From assembly GCA_949987565.1 (NCBI GenBank), contig OX465120.1:4328587-4392586 (forward strand): a stretch of DNA of 64,000 nucleotides. Direction: 5' to 3'. The notes beneath the pieces are model-generated. The model was given only the letters and a program-made list of their open reading frames with translations. It made no database searches and was not told where the DNA came from. This document shows, one piece after another, positions 8,361 through 18,469 of this stretch (the stretch's first letter is position 1; the number at the start of each line of letters is the position of its first letter). Made by a program: the position numbers and the translations under genes. This stretch comes from Luidia sarsii (taxonomy: Eukaryota > Echinodermata > Asteroidea > Paxillosida > Luidiidae).

Positions 8361-8543
8361 CTCGTCTACTATCTGCCCTGGTCAGAGGTGCTCAAGCGCA
8401 CCATCCGCCTAACGGCCTGGGACTCGGACTACCTGAAGGAGAACAACTTCCTGGGCGGCATCGACATCCCCGTATCTAGCCTGGACCTGAGCGTGGAGAC
8501 GGTGGCCTGGTACAGGCTGGGCAACCTGAATAAGGAGACCTAA
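8361..8543 (+). CDS. PIK3C2: Class II PI3-kinase, last coding exon (end of C2 domain)
   Basis: 183 nt in phase 0 encoding 60 residues and the TAA stop at 8541-8543. The acceptor is AATCCTATAG at 8351-8360. The protein reads LVYYLPWSEVLKRTIRLTAW, then DYLKENNFLGGIDIP, then SVETVAWYRLGNLNKET. The NNFLGG turn and the SxETVxWYxL strand are hallmarks of the C-terminal end of class II PI3-kinase C2 domains and follow directly on the [11 protein letters not shown] of the previous exon. Codon use is strongly GC-ending, unlike the surrounding DNA. Together the two exons give about 145 residues, the usual length of this C2 domain plus a short tail. Confidence 0.92.
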   Translation, partial: LVYYLPWSEVLKRTIRLTAWDSDYLKENNFLGGIDIPVSSLDLSVETVAWYRLGNLNKET

Positions 8544-9453
8544 GTGCCAGGCTAGGGTGACAAGCCATGACACCCAACCCCCCCCCTCCCTCGGAAAACG
8601 CGCAGTGAAGCTAGCCTTTATTTTGCGGTTTGGACGCAGTCGAGGGCACATGGCTTGGCACTTGCCCTGTGGTTCTGTTTGAATATCGTTCAATGCCTGA
8701 TAATGATAGAGCCAGGCTTTGAGAGTCACACTTTCTGAGATGCCTTTATTAAGCCGCCCCACCAGGCATTGCTGTAATTTATTATGTGGAGCGAGAAGAA
8801 CCAGGCTAAAGGAGTCAGCAAAGTACATTCGTATACCTACATAGCCTGGTATTTACTGTTTAGTTTGATTTGAATGCAGTGAAAGGCTTGGTCAGGATAG
8901 AGCCAGGCTTGGGGAATGAGACTTGTGAGGGATATTGTGTTAGCCACCGATAAGTCGATACTGTGATAAATCATACGAAGACAGCAGAGCCAGGGTGGAT
9001 AGAGAAATTTCGAAATTTCCAGGCTTCGAAAAATTATTCCCTGTCAGTTTTTCTGCTCTTTGTTTGAGCTAAAATTATGTGCAATGATTTGAGATATTTT
9101 GAGCCGATTTCCTCTTGTTTAATCGTGTTGTATTGGAGACTGGAGAATGTTTTCGCCACCATAGTCCTTTCAACTCATCTTATATATTTGTTTTCCTCTG
9201 AAATAACCCTAATAAGTCCCCCCGTACGTTAACCGAGTGTGTGGTATAGAATTTCGTACGTAAAACGGGGCTGTAAGTCCTATCACCACCATTTCTTCAA
9301 CATTGTAGGCCTATTATAATTTTTATAAGACCTAACAGTAAACGTGTTTCAACCCACTCAAGACCTGGTTTATGAGAAATGAGAATTTTCAGATTGCTTG
9401 GTCTGTGAGATGGGAGTGAATCTTAACTGACTGCGGCGCCCGAGTCAAATAAA
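8544..9453 (+). other. Probable 3' UTR of the class II PI3-kinase gene
   Basis: Follows the stop codon directly. The heptamer CCAGGCT or its complement occurs exactly at 8548, 8712, 8801, 8844 (complement), 8902 and 9019. The first AATAAA downstream is at 9448-9453 and is a candidate poly(A) signal. Transcript limits are inferred, not seen. Confidence 0.45.
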
Positions 9454-9810
9454 ACAATGCAATAAGGCCCAACAAACTCCAACATAATTTCATAGAGGTT
9501 GTCAGACTCGATCAAACTGCAACGCAACAGAAACCAACGAAATTATGGAAAATGCAAACAAAATCCAGTAAGATCCATTGTCCATTAGAGTGAGGATGCA
9601 TTCAACAAAACCGCCCCGATTCCGGCTGATATCCGACAGAATCCAATGTAATCTAGACAAACCCTAGAGAATCCCACCAAATCTATAAAATCCCCACAGA
9701 TTCCATCAGAGCCCTTGAGAAGCCCACAAAATGTATCAGAATTCCTTAGATTTCCACAAAACCCTACAGAGCCCAACACAACCCAATTTATCCAAACGTA
9801 ATCCTACAGG
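9454..9810 (+). repeat. Degenerate ~10-bp periodic sequence
   Basis: Between about 9560 and 9800 the sequence repeats loosely as AATCCnAcAg-type decamers (for example AATCCCACCA, AATCTATAAA, ATCCCCACAG, ATTCCATCAG). It reads as an old, heavily mutated minisatellite. Confidence 0.4.
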
Positions 9811-10664
9811 ATTGAATTTATATGTAGTTGTGTACGCCGAAGTTGAATATAAACGGACCATAAGAACCCACCAAAGTCGCCTCTATCTTTCCAAAAGGCC
9901 GTGATTTTATAATTAAGATACCATAATGTACATTACTTTATTGTATGCGTCTATACATGTAGATTTCTTGAACGAAGTTACTTTGAAACTACTTTCTCGT
10001 TTTTTGTTAATATTCCAAACATCTTGAGACCTTATTATCGTATTTATGAAAATACTTCCTTTCCATCTTAGATGGTAATCCGTTAGTTTCGCGTTAACAT
10101 TGTTGCTCCCTGTAGAGCTCCCATGGTATTTGGATAATTATGTGACAAATATTTATCGAATACGAAGTGTATATTATATGATTCTCTATGCGTTTTATGA
10201 GATTGGACCTGTTAAGATGGGAACGCCATATTTGCATATGTTTTTAACGGTGTGGGTACATAAGATAGATATCACCGATATTTTAATAAAACCAAATAGT
10301 GTGTACAAACCAGGGGTACAGAAGGATGCTATGATTTTTAATATTTACGTGGTCAGTTTGAACGGGATTAACCAACAGTTAAACGTTAATAAATGGTATA
10401 TAGGACTATGATCGGTTTCCTGGACATGCCTGATTGAAACGATGATAATCACAGGGAAATAATAATAACAGCTTGTCTCGCTAACGTTCTGTTTGTGTTA
10501 CGTTTACGTGTAGTTCGTCAGTTTACTATGATTCTCCATGGTTAATCCTTTGCTGGAGTTATTTTGTTTCTAATGTTATTTCCTCAAACGCAATAAGTTA
10601 TGTCCGTTTTCTGAGGAGTGATTATTTTTTTAACCAAAAAAAAGATAAAGAAAAATGGCAAAGA
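9811..10664. other. AT-rich sequence without recognised features
   Basis: A 103-codon open frame at 10100-10411 has no recognisable domain and AT-driven composition; I do not regard it as a gene. Confidence 0.35.
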
Positions 10665-10669
10665 GAGGT

Positions 10670-11035
10670 TAAACGGGACCAGGATTCGAACACAAGCAGC
10701 CATTTTCAAGAAAAGCTGCGTAAGTTACGCAACGTACAAATGTTGCGTAAGTCTTGCGCCTCAATGGCTCTTTTCTGCATTATTTAGCAGAGGCAGCAAA
10801 ATGTTGCGTAAGTTAGCAGCAAAACGTTGCGTAAGTTACTGAACAGTAATGGTGCGTAAGTTACGCATCAAAAATGTGTTAATTACGCATTCAAATGTTG
10901 CGTATGTTACGTATCAAAATATTGCGTAAATTACGCAACAAAACATTTTAAGTTTCGTGAAATCGGATGCTGACCTTCGGTTTCGTGTACCAGCGCTCTT
11001 GCCATCTGAGCTATCCAGCTCTTAGATGGCCTCCC
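10670..11035 (-). repeat. tRNA-like SINE-type repeat, interrupted
   Basis: On the - strand: box A-like TAGCTCAGATGGCAAGAGC (about 11001-11020) and box B-like TTCGAATCCTGGTC (about 10677-10690) are split by a 277-bp inserted element (10695-10971). Further upstream on the same strand (11041-11110) are segments (TTGCTTCTGACTG, GATCCCTGGAGA) also found 5' of the tRNA-like part at 31490-31712. It is a repeat derived from a tRNA and not a working tRNA gene. Confidence 0.6.
10695..10971 (-). mobile_element. TGCGTAA-palindrome element, copy 1
   Basis: The ends are inverted: AGCAGCCATTTTCA at the left, GAAATCGGATGCT at the right. The interior holds at least six variants of the palindrome TGCGTAA-N-TTACGCA, for example at 10718-10732, 10848-10866 and 10923-10937. 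It is inserted between box A and box B of a tRNA-like repeat. A related 173-bp copy lies at 41859-42031. Confidence 0.65.
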
Positions 11036-11300
11036 AAATAGTCGCCTAGACTTTCAGTCAGAAGCAATTCAACCATTAACTGACGTATTGTCTCCAGGGA
11101 TCACACCCCCGCTTTCATTCATCCAGATGCTTGCCAGTTTGAGGCATTCAACCACAGACTGCCGTGTATATCCAGGGATGGGATCACGCCATCGCTTTCA
11201 CTCGGATGCAAACAACCAGTATCTTGTAAACCTGGCTGAATGCAACTTTTCGTCTCAACGTAAAAGTATAACCTGCATACTATACTATGACAACCTTTGA
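11036..11300 (-). repeat. Body of the tRNA-like repeat family, with internal duplication
   Basis: CCAGGGATCACACC at about 11095 and CCAGGGATGGGATCACGCC at about 11170 are two copies of a segment followed in each case by CGCTTTCA. The complement of this segment is found at 31500-31550 upstream of another tRNA-like module. Confidence 0.45.
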
Positions 11301-11885
11301 ACTGATTTAGCGCTAAATGTGATTCTATTTTTTCTATCCAATCGTAATCAGTTTGTTAATTTGTTTTCTGGATCTTAAAGAGGGCAGTTATCTGGAAAAA
11401 AATCGGGGATTTGCTGTCTTCGTCCCGTTGTGGAAATAAAGCCTTCATCTCTAATAAACTTATTTTGAAGGTCATGTTTTGTTTCGGTTTGTTTTGATTT
11501 GGAGACGTGGTCGGGTCTTTGTTTACGTTCATGCACGTGTGTATACTTTAAATCCTTGATTGCCGTTTTTATTTTGCTATCAGTAGGCTATGATATTAAT
11601 GGGTACTTGGTAAGACGATATTGGACGAATGCAAGCCCTTACGGTCGAATTCGTTACATCTTTTTTTTTTTTTAGACTTCTCGGCTTGCGTAATCACCCA
11701 GAGATGATAATTACCTCAGGGGCGAATTCGCAAACTTCATGTATACACTTTCCCCCCTGTGAAATATCTAAAGTTCATTCATTCATTCTTTCATAGATAG
11801 AGAACGGTCATCCACGCTCTATAGTGGCCGTCCTGGGCAGGCTCCACGTTCCGTCGCTCTCCACAACACATACGCACTGATGTTA
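11301..11885. other. Unannotated sequence
   Basis: No gene or repeat family recognised. A T-run of 13 lies at about 11660. Confidence 0.3.
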
Positions 11886-11893
11886 GTTGGAAT

Positions 11894-12203
11894 CAAAGAT
11901 CTTATAGCGCGCACAGCGCGCAAGATGGATTACTCCCAGCAAAAGGAGAAGTACGCACTGGACGCCATTTTATTAAGCATCGGAATCTGTCGTTTGCTTT
12001 CGGTGCTCCGGAAATGAAGCAAGATAGTCATAAACAAGGTACAACTTTGGATCCGTGAACATAATGTGATAACTTTCGATGTGACCACGAGAATGTGTGC
12101 GACTTTGCTAACTAAAATGGCGCCCAGTGCGTACTTCACCCGGATGCGTGTGATCTCGCAAGAGTAGGCTATCTTGCGCGCTTCGCCCGCCATAAGATCT
12201 TTG
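11894..12203. mobile_element. hAT-like MITE with 8-bp target duplication
   Basis: 310 bp. Left end CAAAGATCTTAT and right end ATAAGATCTTTG are perfect complements. The inverted similarity continues for about 85 bp (GCGCGCAAGAT, GAAGTACGCACTGG, CGCCATTTTA). GTTGGAAT flanks it on both sides (11886-11893 and 12204-12211). An 8-bp duplication with ends of the form YARNG is the signature of hAT elements. No protein is encoded. Confidence 0.85.
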
Positions 12204-12708
12204 GTTGGAATCCAGCTGTCTCGTGATGACCGGCAGAGTATAATACACGTGCATGTGACACTGCCCGAAACTTGTATAGTTGCCGGCTCATTTCATAGAC
12301 ACATAATCCTGAAAAGCTTAGAGATGTGTTACTTGGTGTAACCGCAAAACTTCCACTATAGATAGACTATATAGTTGTTCCCATTTCTTATTTTAGTCAG
12401 CCAAGGCTGAGAGTGTATACTGTCAAAAAGGAGGGAGGTTTATGCTTTGCTTCGGATTACCAATGTTCTTCCGCCAATTGGAATGAAGAGATTATATGTG
12501 TGTCTTGCTTCAGGCTAGTCACCCCTCCCAGTTCTATTTGTCAGCCTTGGCGGGCAGTCTACCGCCAATAGGCATGGAGCTCCACTGGACTATAGTCACC
12601 AGTTTTAATAATTGCCCTGTCCTCAGGGTTCTCCCCTGCGTATTACACTGTAATAGACCATGTCAGGTCTTCAGCCATGACTTTTTTTAGGGGAAAAGTT
12701 ACCGAGAC
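12107..12708. repeat. Direct repeat A (602 bp), first copy
   Basis: Identical by eye over its whole length to 13378-13979. It begins inside the hAT-like MITE and includes a copy of structured tail family H (12220-12350). It abuts the duplicated PI3-kinase exon block. Confidence 0.95.
12220..12350 (+). mobile_element. Structured retroelement tail (family H), copy 2
   Basis: CTC-GTGATGA at 12220-12229, then CGGCAG...CTGCCC-GAAAC with an expanded loop, a weakened second hairpin, and GGTGTAACCGCAAAACTTCCA. A duplicate from the repeat A' copy lies at 13491-13621. Confidence 0.6.
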
Positions 12709-13380
12709 CATGCCTCTCCCTCTCCCTACCGCAGATGACGCCATCACACCGGAGGTCCAGGAGACGGCCAGCGCCCCGGGCCAGATCTCCGGCCGTGTCA
12801 AGCTGGCCATCCACTACCAGACGGACGCCCTCATGATCATGGTCCGGCACGCCGCCGACCTCCTGGCGCTGGACAAAGGCGAGCCGGACCCGTACATCAA
12901 GACCTACCTCCTGCCCGACCCCCACAAGCAGACCAAGCGCAAGACCAGGATCCAGAAGAAGACCTCCAACCCGACCTACAACGAGATGGTGAGTATACGT
13001 GGCCGCAAATTGACGGACGGGGGCTTGCTGATTTAGTGAACGAATCCCGTCCGTTGGGTTTCCATAACCCATAACAAAGGACTCATTGTAAATACATAGG
13101 GTCTGGCGTTGTAGCCTATGGTAGAACCTTTTTTTTTTCGGAGGACCGTTTTCAAAGGGTGTCTCAAAAATAACGAGTATTTCGTTGGATCTTACTCTTC
13201 AAAAACCCCAGCCACACTTTCCATGGAGGATTGAATTATATCAACGTATTCTTGGCGTGTTTTTTACCCAATGATATAGCGAAACAATTGGGATCAATAA
13301 ACACCAGTGAAATAAATCAATGTGAGTATGCTGCGTGCTCAAGCGAGTCAAACCGGCCACATTCGTACGCCTTTGTGGCT
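12708..13380 (+). repeat. Duplicated block B: PI3-kinase exon and flanking intron
   Basis: Corresponds to 7248-7920 at a constant offset of 5460 bp. It starts within the CT tract just before the acceptor, includes the whole exon, and ends 392 bp into the intron. The exon differs at one base in 254; the intron part differs at roughly 17 positions in about 390. On both sides it is bounded by copies of repeat A. Confidence 0.95.
12735..12988 (+). pseudogene. Duplicate of the class II PI3-kinase C2-domain exon
   Basis: A complete copy of the 254-nt exon at 7275-7528, with acceptor (TACCGCAG) and donor (ATG|GTGAGT) intact. The only difference seen is ACC to GCC, changing TAST-PG to TASA-PG (Thr to Ala). 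It lies 4.2 kb beyond the stop codon of the gene and no copy of the last exon follows, so it cannot encode a normal C-terminus. It could be a true dispersed duplication, or an alternative allele misplaced during genome assembly. The coding part has been kept far better than its flanking intron. Confidence 0.85.
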
Positions 13381-13979
13381 AACTAAAATGGCGCCCAGTG
13401 CGTACTTCACCCGGATGCGTGTGATCTCGCAAGAGTAGGCTATCTTGCGCGCTTCGCCCGCCATAAGATCTTTGGTTGGAATCCAGCTGTCTCGTGATGA
13501 CCGGCAGAGTATAATACACGTGCATGTGACACTGCCCGAAACTTGTATAGTTGCCGGCTCATTTCATAGACACATAATCCTGAAAAGCTTAGAGATGTGT
13601 TACTTGGTGTAACCGCAAAACTTCCACTATAGATAGACTATATAGTTGTTCCCATTTCTTATTTTAGTCAGCCAAGGCTGAGAGTGTATACTGTCAAAAA
13701 GGAGGGAGGTTTATGCTTTGCTTCGGATTACCAATGTTCTTCCGCCAATTGGAATGAAGAGATTATATGTGTGTCTTGCTTCAGGCTAGTCACCCCTCCC
13801 AGTTCTATTTGTCAGCCTTGGCGGGCAGTCTACCGCCAATAGGCATGGAGCTCCACTGGACTATAGTCACCAGTTTTAATAATTGCCCTGTCCTCAGGGT
13901 TCTCCCCTGCGTATTACACTGTAATAGACCATGTCAGGTCTTCAGCCATGACTTTTTTTAGGGGAAAAGTTACCGAGAC
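13378..13979. repeat. Direct repeat A' (602 bp), second copy
   Basis: Identical by eye to 12107-12708. It carries the right half of the hAT-like MITE, its 8-bp flank, and another copy of tail family H at 13491-13621. Confidence 0.95.
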
Positions 13980-14068
13980 AATGTGGACTTTACTCACTTG
14001 ATCCACTATGGACATCCCAGCCAAATACTTGAAAAATAATGACTGTTTTTCCTGTACATGTTTCCCGA

Positions 14069-14205
14069 TGTTTCGATCCCGTCAGGACCTTTCTCTTTGC
14101 CTTTGAGAAAGGTCCTGCTAGGATCGAAACGTCAGTCCCATTATAGTTTGAGATTTGCATTTTGGTAATTTTAGTCGGTAGGCAGTTTTCAATATTTGTG
14201 TATAT
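14069..14205. repeat. Inverted pair of PLE tails plus downstream PLE sequence
   Basis: GTTTCGATCCCGTCAGGACC at 14069 is followed by TTTGCCTTTGAGAAAGGTCC and CTAGGATCGAAACGTCAG on the other strand, so two tail cores meet directly. The + strand arm continues with GAGATTTGCATTTTGGTAAT and a CAGTTTTCAA variant of the usual PLE downstream flank. Confidence 0.65.
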
Positions 14206-15286
14206 CGATTGCCAGTCATGTTAAATACCACTGACAAAAAATCACGAGGCAGTTCAGTCAGTGTCTTCCTTCGTCAATTCCACCGCTCTTTTATTACACT
14301 GTCGACTAATCGTAGACCACTCTATCTTCCCGTTTCGCCCCAAACCAATGAAACAAACTGAAAACGTCTGTGGTATGCAGCGATTATTTTTCTTTTATTC
14401 CACGACTTTCATGACTAAAGGCGATATCCCGTCGGATGTATCACAAAGGTAAACATACCAACCCAAATTCGACATTTAATTTCCAGTTTTATGAAATCCT
14501 ATATCCGCGCTATTCTATGGAGATCAAATCTGACTTATTATACTCTTCTCTTTTGTTCCGGGATAAATTTCCCGGTAACACCATAGGAACATAATCTTCA
14601 ATTGCTATTTAAGAAATATTATAATCATTTACAAGTATATTTTGTTCACGCAGGCGAAATCTATAACTGATAGGATGCCACTTTTAGTATATCTGATATC
14701 AAAAACACAACATACTAAATTCAAGAATCACCCCAAAAAACCAAATCCCTGCGTGAGATTAAAGATTCACACCATTGGGCATTGGAAAATAATGCACTTA
14801 GTAGACCCAGTCAAGGATAATCTGCTCATGCATTTACAATTAAAGTGCGCGATTTAACGAATTATGTATGATAAACCTTTTTTGTATGTGATAAAGATCT
14901 TTCCACAACCTCTTGCAATGCAAGTGAATCAAATTCGTTCCAAAAGGATTTATTTGTCTCAAATCAATTATCACATTTTTTTTTTTACATCTGTGAATCT
15001 TAATAACCAAAAGCATCTGGCAGATCGACTGTAGGGACAGCACGTTGTCTTGAAGGCAATTGCAGATTGTGTGTGACCAAGTCGGGCTTGGTAGAAAAAG
15101 GAATGTCAACTGATGATGAAGGTCACTGAGATGATGTCACCCTGGACTTGGAGACGGCCCGGGGTCACGAAGGTCGGAGGTCAAAGAGGTGAAGGATCGC
15201 TGGATTCACCAGTGTAAGCAATCCGTCTATACCTGCATATCATGGAGGAGAGTATCGAAACTAAGTATCAGAATAAATAAGACTTA
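14206..15286. other. Unannotated sequence
   Basis: AT-rich with no recognised element. Open frames at 14261-14452, 14642-14857 and 14840-15109 have no domain I can identify. Confidence 0.35.
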
Positions 15287-15290
15287 AGGC

Positions 15291-15446
15291 TTTGCATGGT
15301 GGGTTAATCAATATAGGAAGGTTTGATAACGGCCAGAGCATACTGGTCGAAATGCCGAGTTTCCACTCGGGTTCTTTTCAGAACCACACCTCTTCCTTTA
15401 AGAGACTTTATACATGGTGTCACCGCAAACCTTCCTATATTGATGA
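15291..15446 (+). mobile_element. Structured retroelement tail (family H) in fold-back form, copy 3
   Basis: Starts with TTTGCATGGTGGG and AATATAGGAAGGTTTG, and ends with CAAACCTTCCTATATT, its exact complement, so the element is bounded by inverted copies of its own 3' end. The core stem is GGCCAG/CTGGTC, followed by GAAATG. The second hairpin is GGTTC-TTTTCA-GAACC at about 15369-15384. ACATGGTGTCACCGCAAACC precedes the end. Confidence 0.65.
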
Positions 15447-17377
15447 AGTATCAGAACATTTTTGCTTGGATGAAGTGAACGTATAATGGGCAGACATGGT
15501 GTTTGGCGATGGAGATCCTAAAGTAGATTTAGCCTGAGTCAAATATCAACAGAATATAGCTGTCATCTCTCGCTTTACCTTGCCCCGTTCGAGGTCCTAG
15601 ACTCTCCTTGGTATAGTCCCTATCCCCTCCCCCAATCTCCCTCACTCTCCCGTACCCCCCCCCCTCTCTCTTCCTCTCTCCCTTCCCTCCCCTCCCCCTC
15701 TTCATCTCCCTCCCCCTCCCTCTTTCTCACTATTTCCCCCCTCTAATTTTTTTTCGCACGGATCACCTTTTAATGTACGCTCATGCTTCCTTGGGAAAGT
15801 CATTTGCAGTCAAGGCGTGGATTGTCGTTGGAAAACAGCGAGCAAGAGAGAGAGAGAGAGCGAAAGAGGACACAATTTCTAAATATCATCGGTGAATATT
15901 CCTGCCCCGGCTCGTGATGTGTTGAAGATAAGCGCGCGGCAAACACACAGACGCATGATCGCGCATATCTTCCCTCTCTTTCTCCTCCTCTACGCTTTTG
16001 ACCCCCTTTTTTTTTGGGGGGGGGGGTTGGTTTGACGTCGAGGTGTCGGCCACCGATAAGGAAAGTGGCAAATTAACACCGCTGTCAATACAGGTCTCTC
16101 TCTCACCTCCCCACCCCTTCCATTCCCCTTTTCCTCGCGGTATTTGTGATAATTCCAGACCCCCTTGTTTGACTTTTCGTCAGCGCATGATTTTACAGAG
16201 AACTTATTGTCCGGCATGTACAATTCCTTGCCGGGGGTTATACCCCACTTTATATTCCTTTATCTGAATAAATAGGCCCTTTTCTGTCTTTTTTTCTTGT
16301 TGTCAGTGCTTCTCTTCCGCTTCCCAAGAGAGTTTGACCCAATAAGTCCAATATCCGAGTGTCTGGATCTATTTGCACCGAGACCGTACTGTAGGTCTAA
16401 ACCGCCCAGCTCATAATGATGGCCTCTATTTTAAACGTGTTATGTTCGGGTGAACACAACGGAAATCGAGAAGATTTCCTGTGTCTGTTTCTGTGACATG
16501 TTTTTTAGGATCTCGTATGTAAGCCAGACGTGTATGACTCGTGACTGAGATTCGAGTTCCACTCGGGGCTAACGGTTGCACGACTCGGTCTACAAGCCTT
16601 GATCAAGGCGTTGGCCGACGATATAGAAAATCAGACATACGGCGTTCAGAGGTACTGTACGTTGCTGTGCGTAATACCGTCGCGAGTCGTGTATACAGAC
16701 TGGATCCGGCGTGGTATGTGCCTTTAAGCCGCGGTTTGCGTGCGTTTGGCCTGGATCTCTGCCCGGTGCCGTACCGGAGAGACCGCCCTGGGCAAGGCTA
16801 CTCGAGCCCCGGTGACATCCCAAGAGCTAGATAGCTAGGATAGCTGGTACGTCAAACCAGTGGCGTGATTTCAGATCCAAGCCCATGTCAGATTTGTTTT
16901 TCTTTCAACTTGATTAATTGACCCAAAAAAATTGTAATCGCTAACAAATTAAACGGGGACGACACGATATACTGTTTGCACTTGCTGTTCCGTTTTAGCA
17001 ATGAAATCGTGTTTAATTTATTTGGTCACCGATTTCGCTATGATCTCGTCTGATAATAACTAATTCTTCAGAAGAAATATCTTCGAAAAGGGAAGCTTTT
17101 TTCTCGCTTTTTATTCACCTATAGGAATATTCCAGTTCTAATTAAAGTGACCACCGACTCTCTTCGAATTGAAGTGGAATTCGGGATTCATTGAATTAGG
17201 GTCATGAATTTCAATCGGGTGTGAACATATTTCAGCCTCTGCAATCGACGTATCTCGCTTTGAAGAAATCAAAATGATATTGCTTTCTCGCAATTTTGTT
17301 TTTTTCAAAGTCCGTAATAGCTTTTTGCTGCAATCTGCTGACCGTTAAAATTATGTACAGTTCGATGAGTGTATTCT
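15447..17377. other. Unannotated sequence with CT-rich patch
   Basis: 15605-15745 is CT-rich simple sequence, 15846-15862 is a short GA run, and 16005-16026 holds T- and G-runs. The 98-codon frame at 16541-16834 has high Arg and Ser content but no recognisable domain. Nothing else is supported. Confidence 0.35.
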
Positions 17378-17386
17378 TTAAACTTT

Positions 17387-17569
17387 CGCAGTGGCTGTTG
17401 TAACGGCAGTCGTCCGTGTGGTTCCCTGGCTTCACTGTATTTGTCAGGATGTTTAGCTCTTGGAACCAGACTATCAGCTAATAGACTAGTTCAACCAGCC
17501 TACAATGCTGACGAAATACAATCAAGTCAGGGAACCGCAAAGATGACTCCCGTAACAACAGCCACTGCG
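17387..17569. mobile_element. 183-bp near-palindromic MITE with 9-bp duplication, copy 1
   Basis: Ends CGCAGTGGCTGTTGTAACGG and CCGTAACAACAGCCACTGCG. The inverted repeat runs about 45 bp, to CCCTGGCTT / AAGTCAGGG, and an inner AACCAG/TAGTTC pair follows. TTAAACTTT occurs on both sides (17378-17386 and 17570-17578). A second copy of exactly the same length is at 60658-60840. Long inverted ends with a 9-bp target duplication fit a Mutator-like (MULE) non-autonomous element. Confidence 0.9.
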
Positions 17570-17822
17570 TTAAACTTTAACACGAAATTCGGTCAACATG
17601 AAACCACTCTTTTGATCAACATTGGTCAAAGTAGTATCGAGGCCAAATTAAGGTCAACGGCGAATGCCGTCGTTATCTTAACTCGACCCCATTAATTCTA
17701 GGGAAAATGAAATTGCCAAACGTCTTGTGAACGACAGTTTTCGCCGTGGTCATTGTAGTAAAAAAGCACTTTGCTCCGTGTTTTATTGCACTTCGTCAAC
17801 ATTGTTATTAATACTAGGCTCT

Positions 17823-17940
17823 CAAAATTTAGTGGGCCTGACCTTTCGATGCTAGCAGGACCTTTCTCAAAGGCAGAGTGGCAATTGAGAAAGGTCCCGA
17901 GATTTGCATTGTTGGTAATTTTGCATCATTTTTGTATATC
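17823..17940. mobile_element. 118-bp inverted PLE tail insertion with target duplication
   Basis: A - strand tail (AGTGGGCCTGACCTTTCG to AAAGGCAGAGTGG) is followed directly by a + strand tail remnant (TTGAGAAAGGTCC then GAGATTTGCATTGTTGGTAA). AATACTAGGCTCT (17810-17822) and AATGCTAGGCTCT (17941-17953) flank it, a 13-bp duplication with one mismatch. The inverted unit therefore inserted as one piece. Confidence 0.7.
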
Positions 17941-18249
17941 AATGCTAGGCTCTTTTAGACATGAGCTCGTTTTAAGTGGGCCCTTTTCTCCCTTTTTAAC
18001 CGGACATTGTTGTATAGCAATTTCGGAAAACAAGTAATTCGTATTCTCAGTTTCCCGTCGGCAATTTCTTCGTCCGTTTGCTTGGGATCAACAAGGCAAC
18101 GCGGGGAACGGGTCAATTATATATACACCGGTCGCGTCGTCAGAGCTTGCCTTGGGAGCCCAGGGGAGCCTCTATACGACCAGCGGGGGATACCTGTTTA
18201 CGTCGGCGACTTATGTGAAAGGGGAAGGGACGAGCCGGTGGTTAATTAA

Positions 18250-18400
18250 AGAGAGAGAGAGAGGCAGAGAGGCGGACAATGACATCGATACAGAGACACT
18301 GGCAGAGATGAGTGCAGAGAGAAAGAGCGAGAGAGAGAGAGACGGAGGAACAAACAGACACAGCTGTGAGACGGACAAACAAACAACAAGCGAAAAGACA
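18250..18400 (+). repeat. GA-rich simple sequence
   Basis: Purine-rich AGAGAG and GAGCGAGAG units. It has no coding value. Confidence 0.6.
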
Positions 18401-18469
18401 TGCAGAGGGATAATGACTGAGAGCCATATGTTGTGTCTGTGATGTTAATCTTTCATCAAATTTCATTTC

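Noticed and set aside
12496..12690. Identical 64-codon frame at 12496 and 13767
   Set aside because: Identity is explained by the 602-bp direct repeat; no domain or coding signal.
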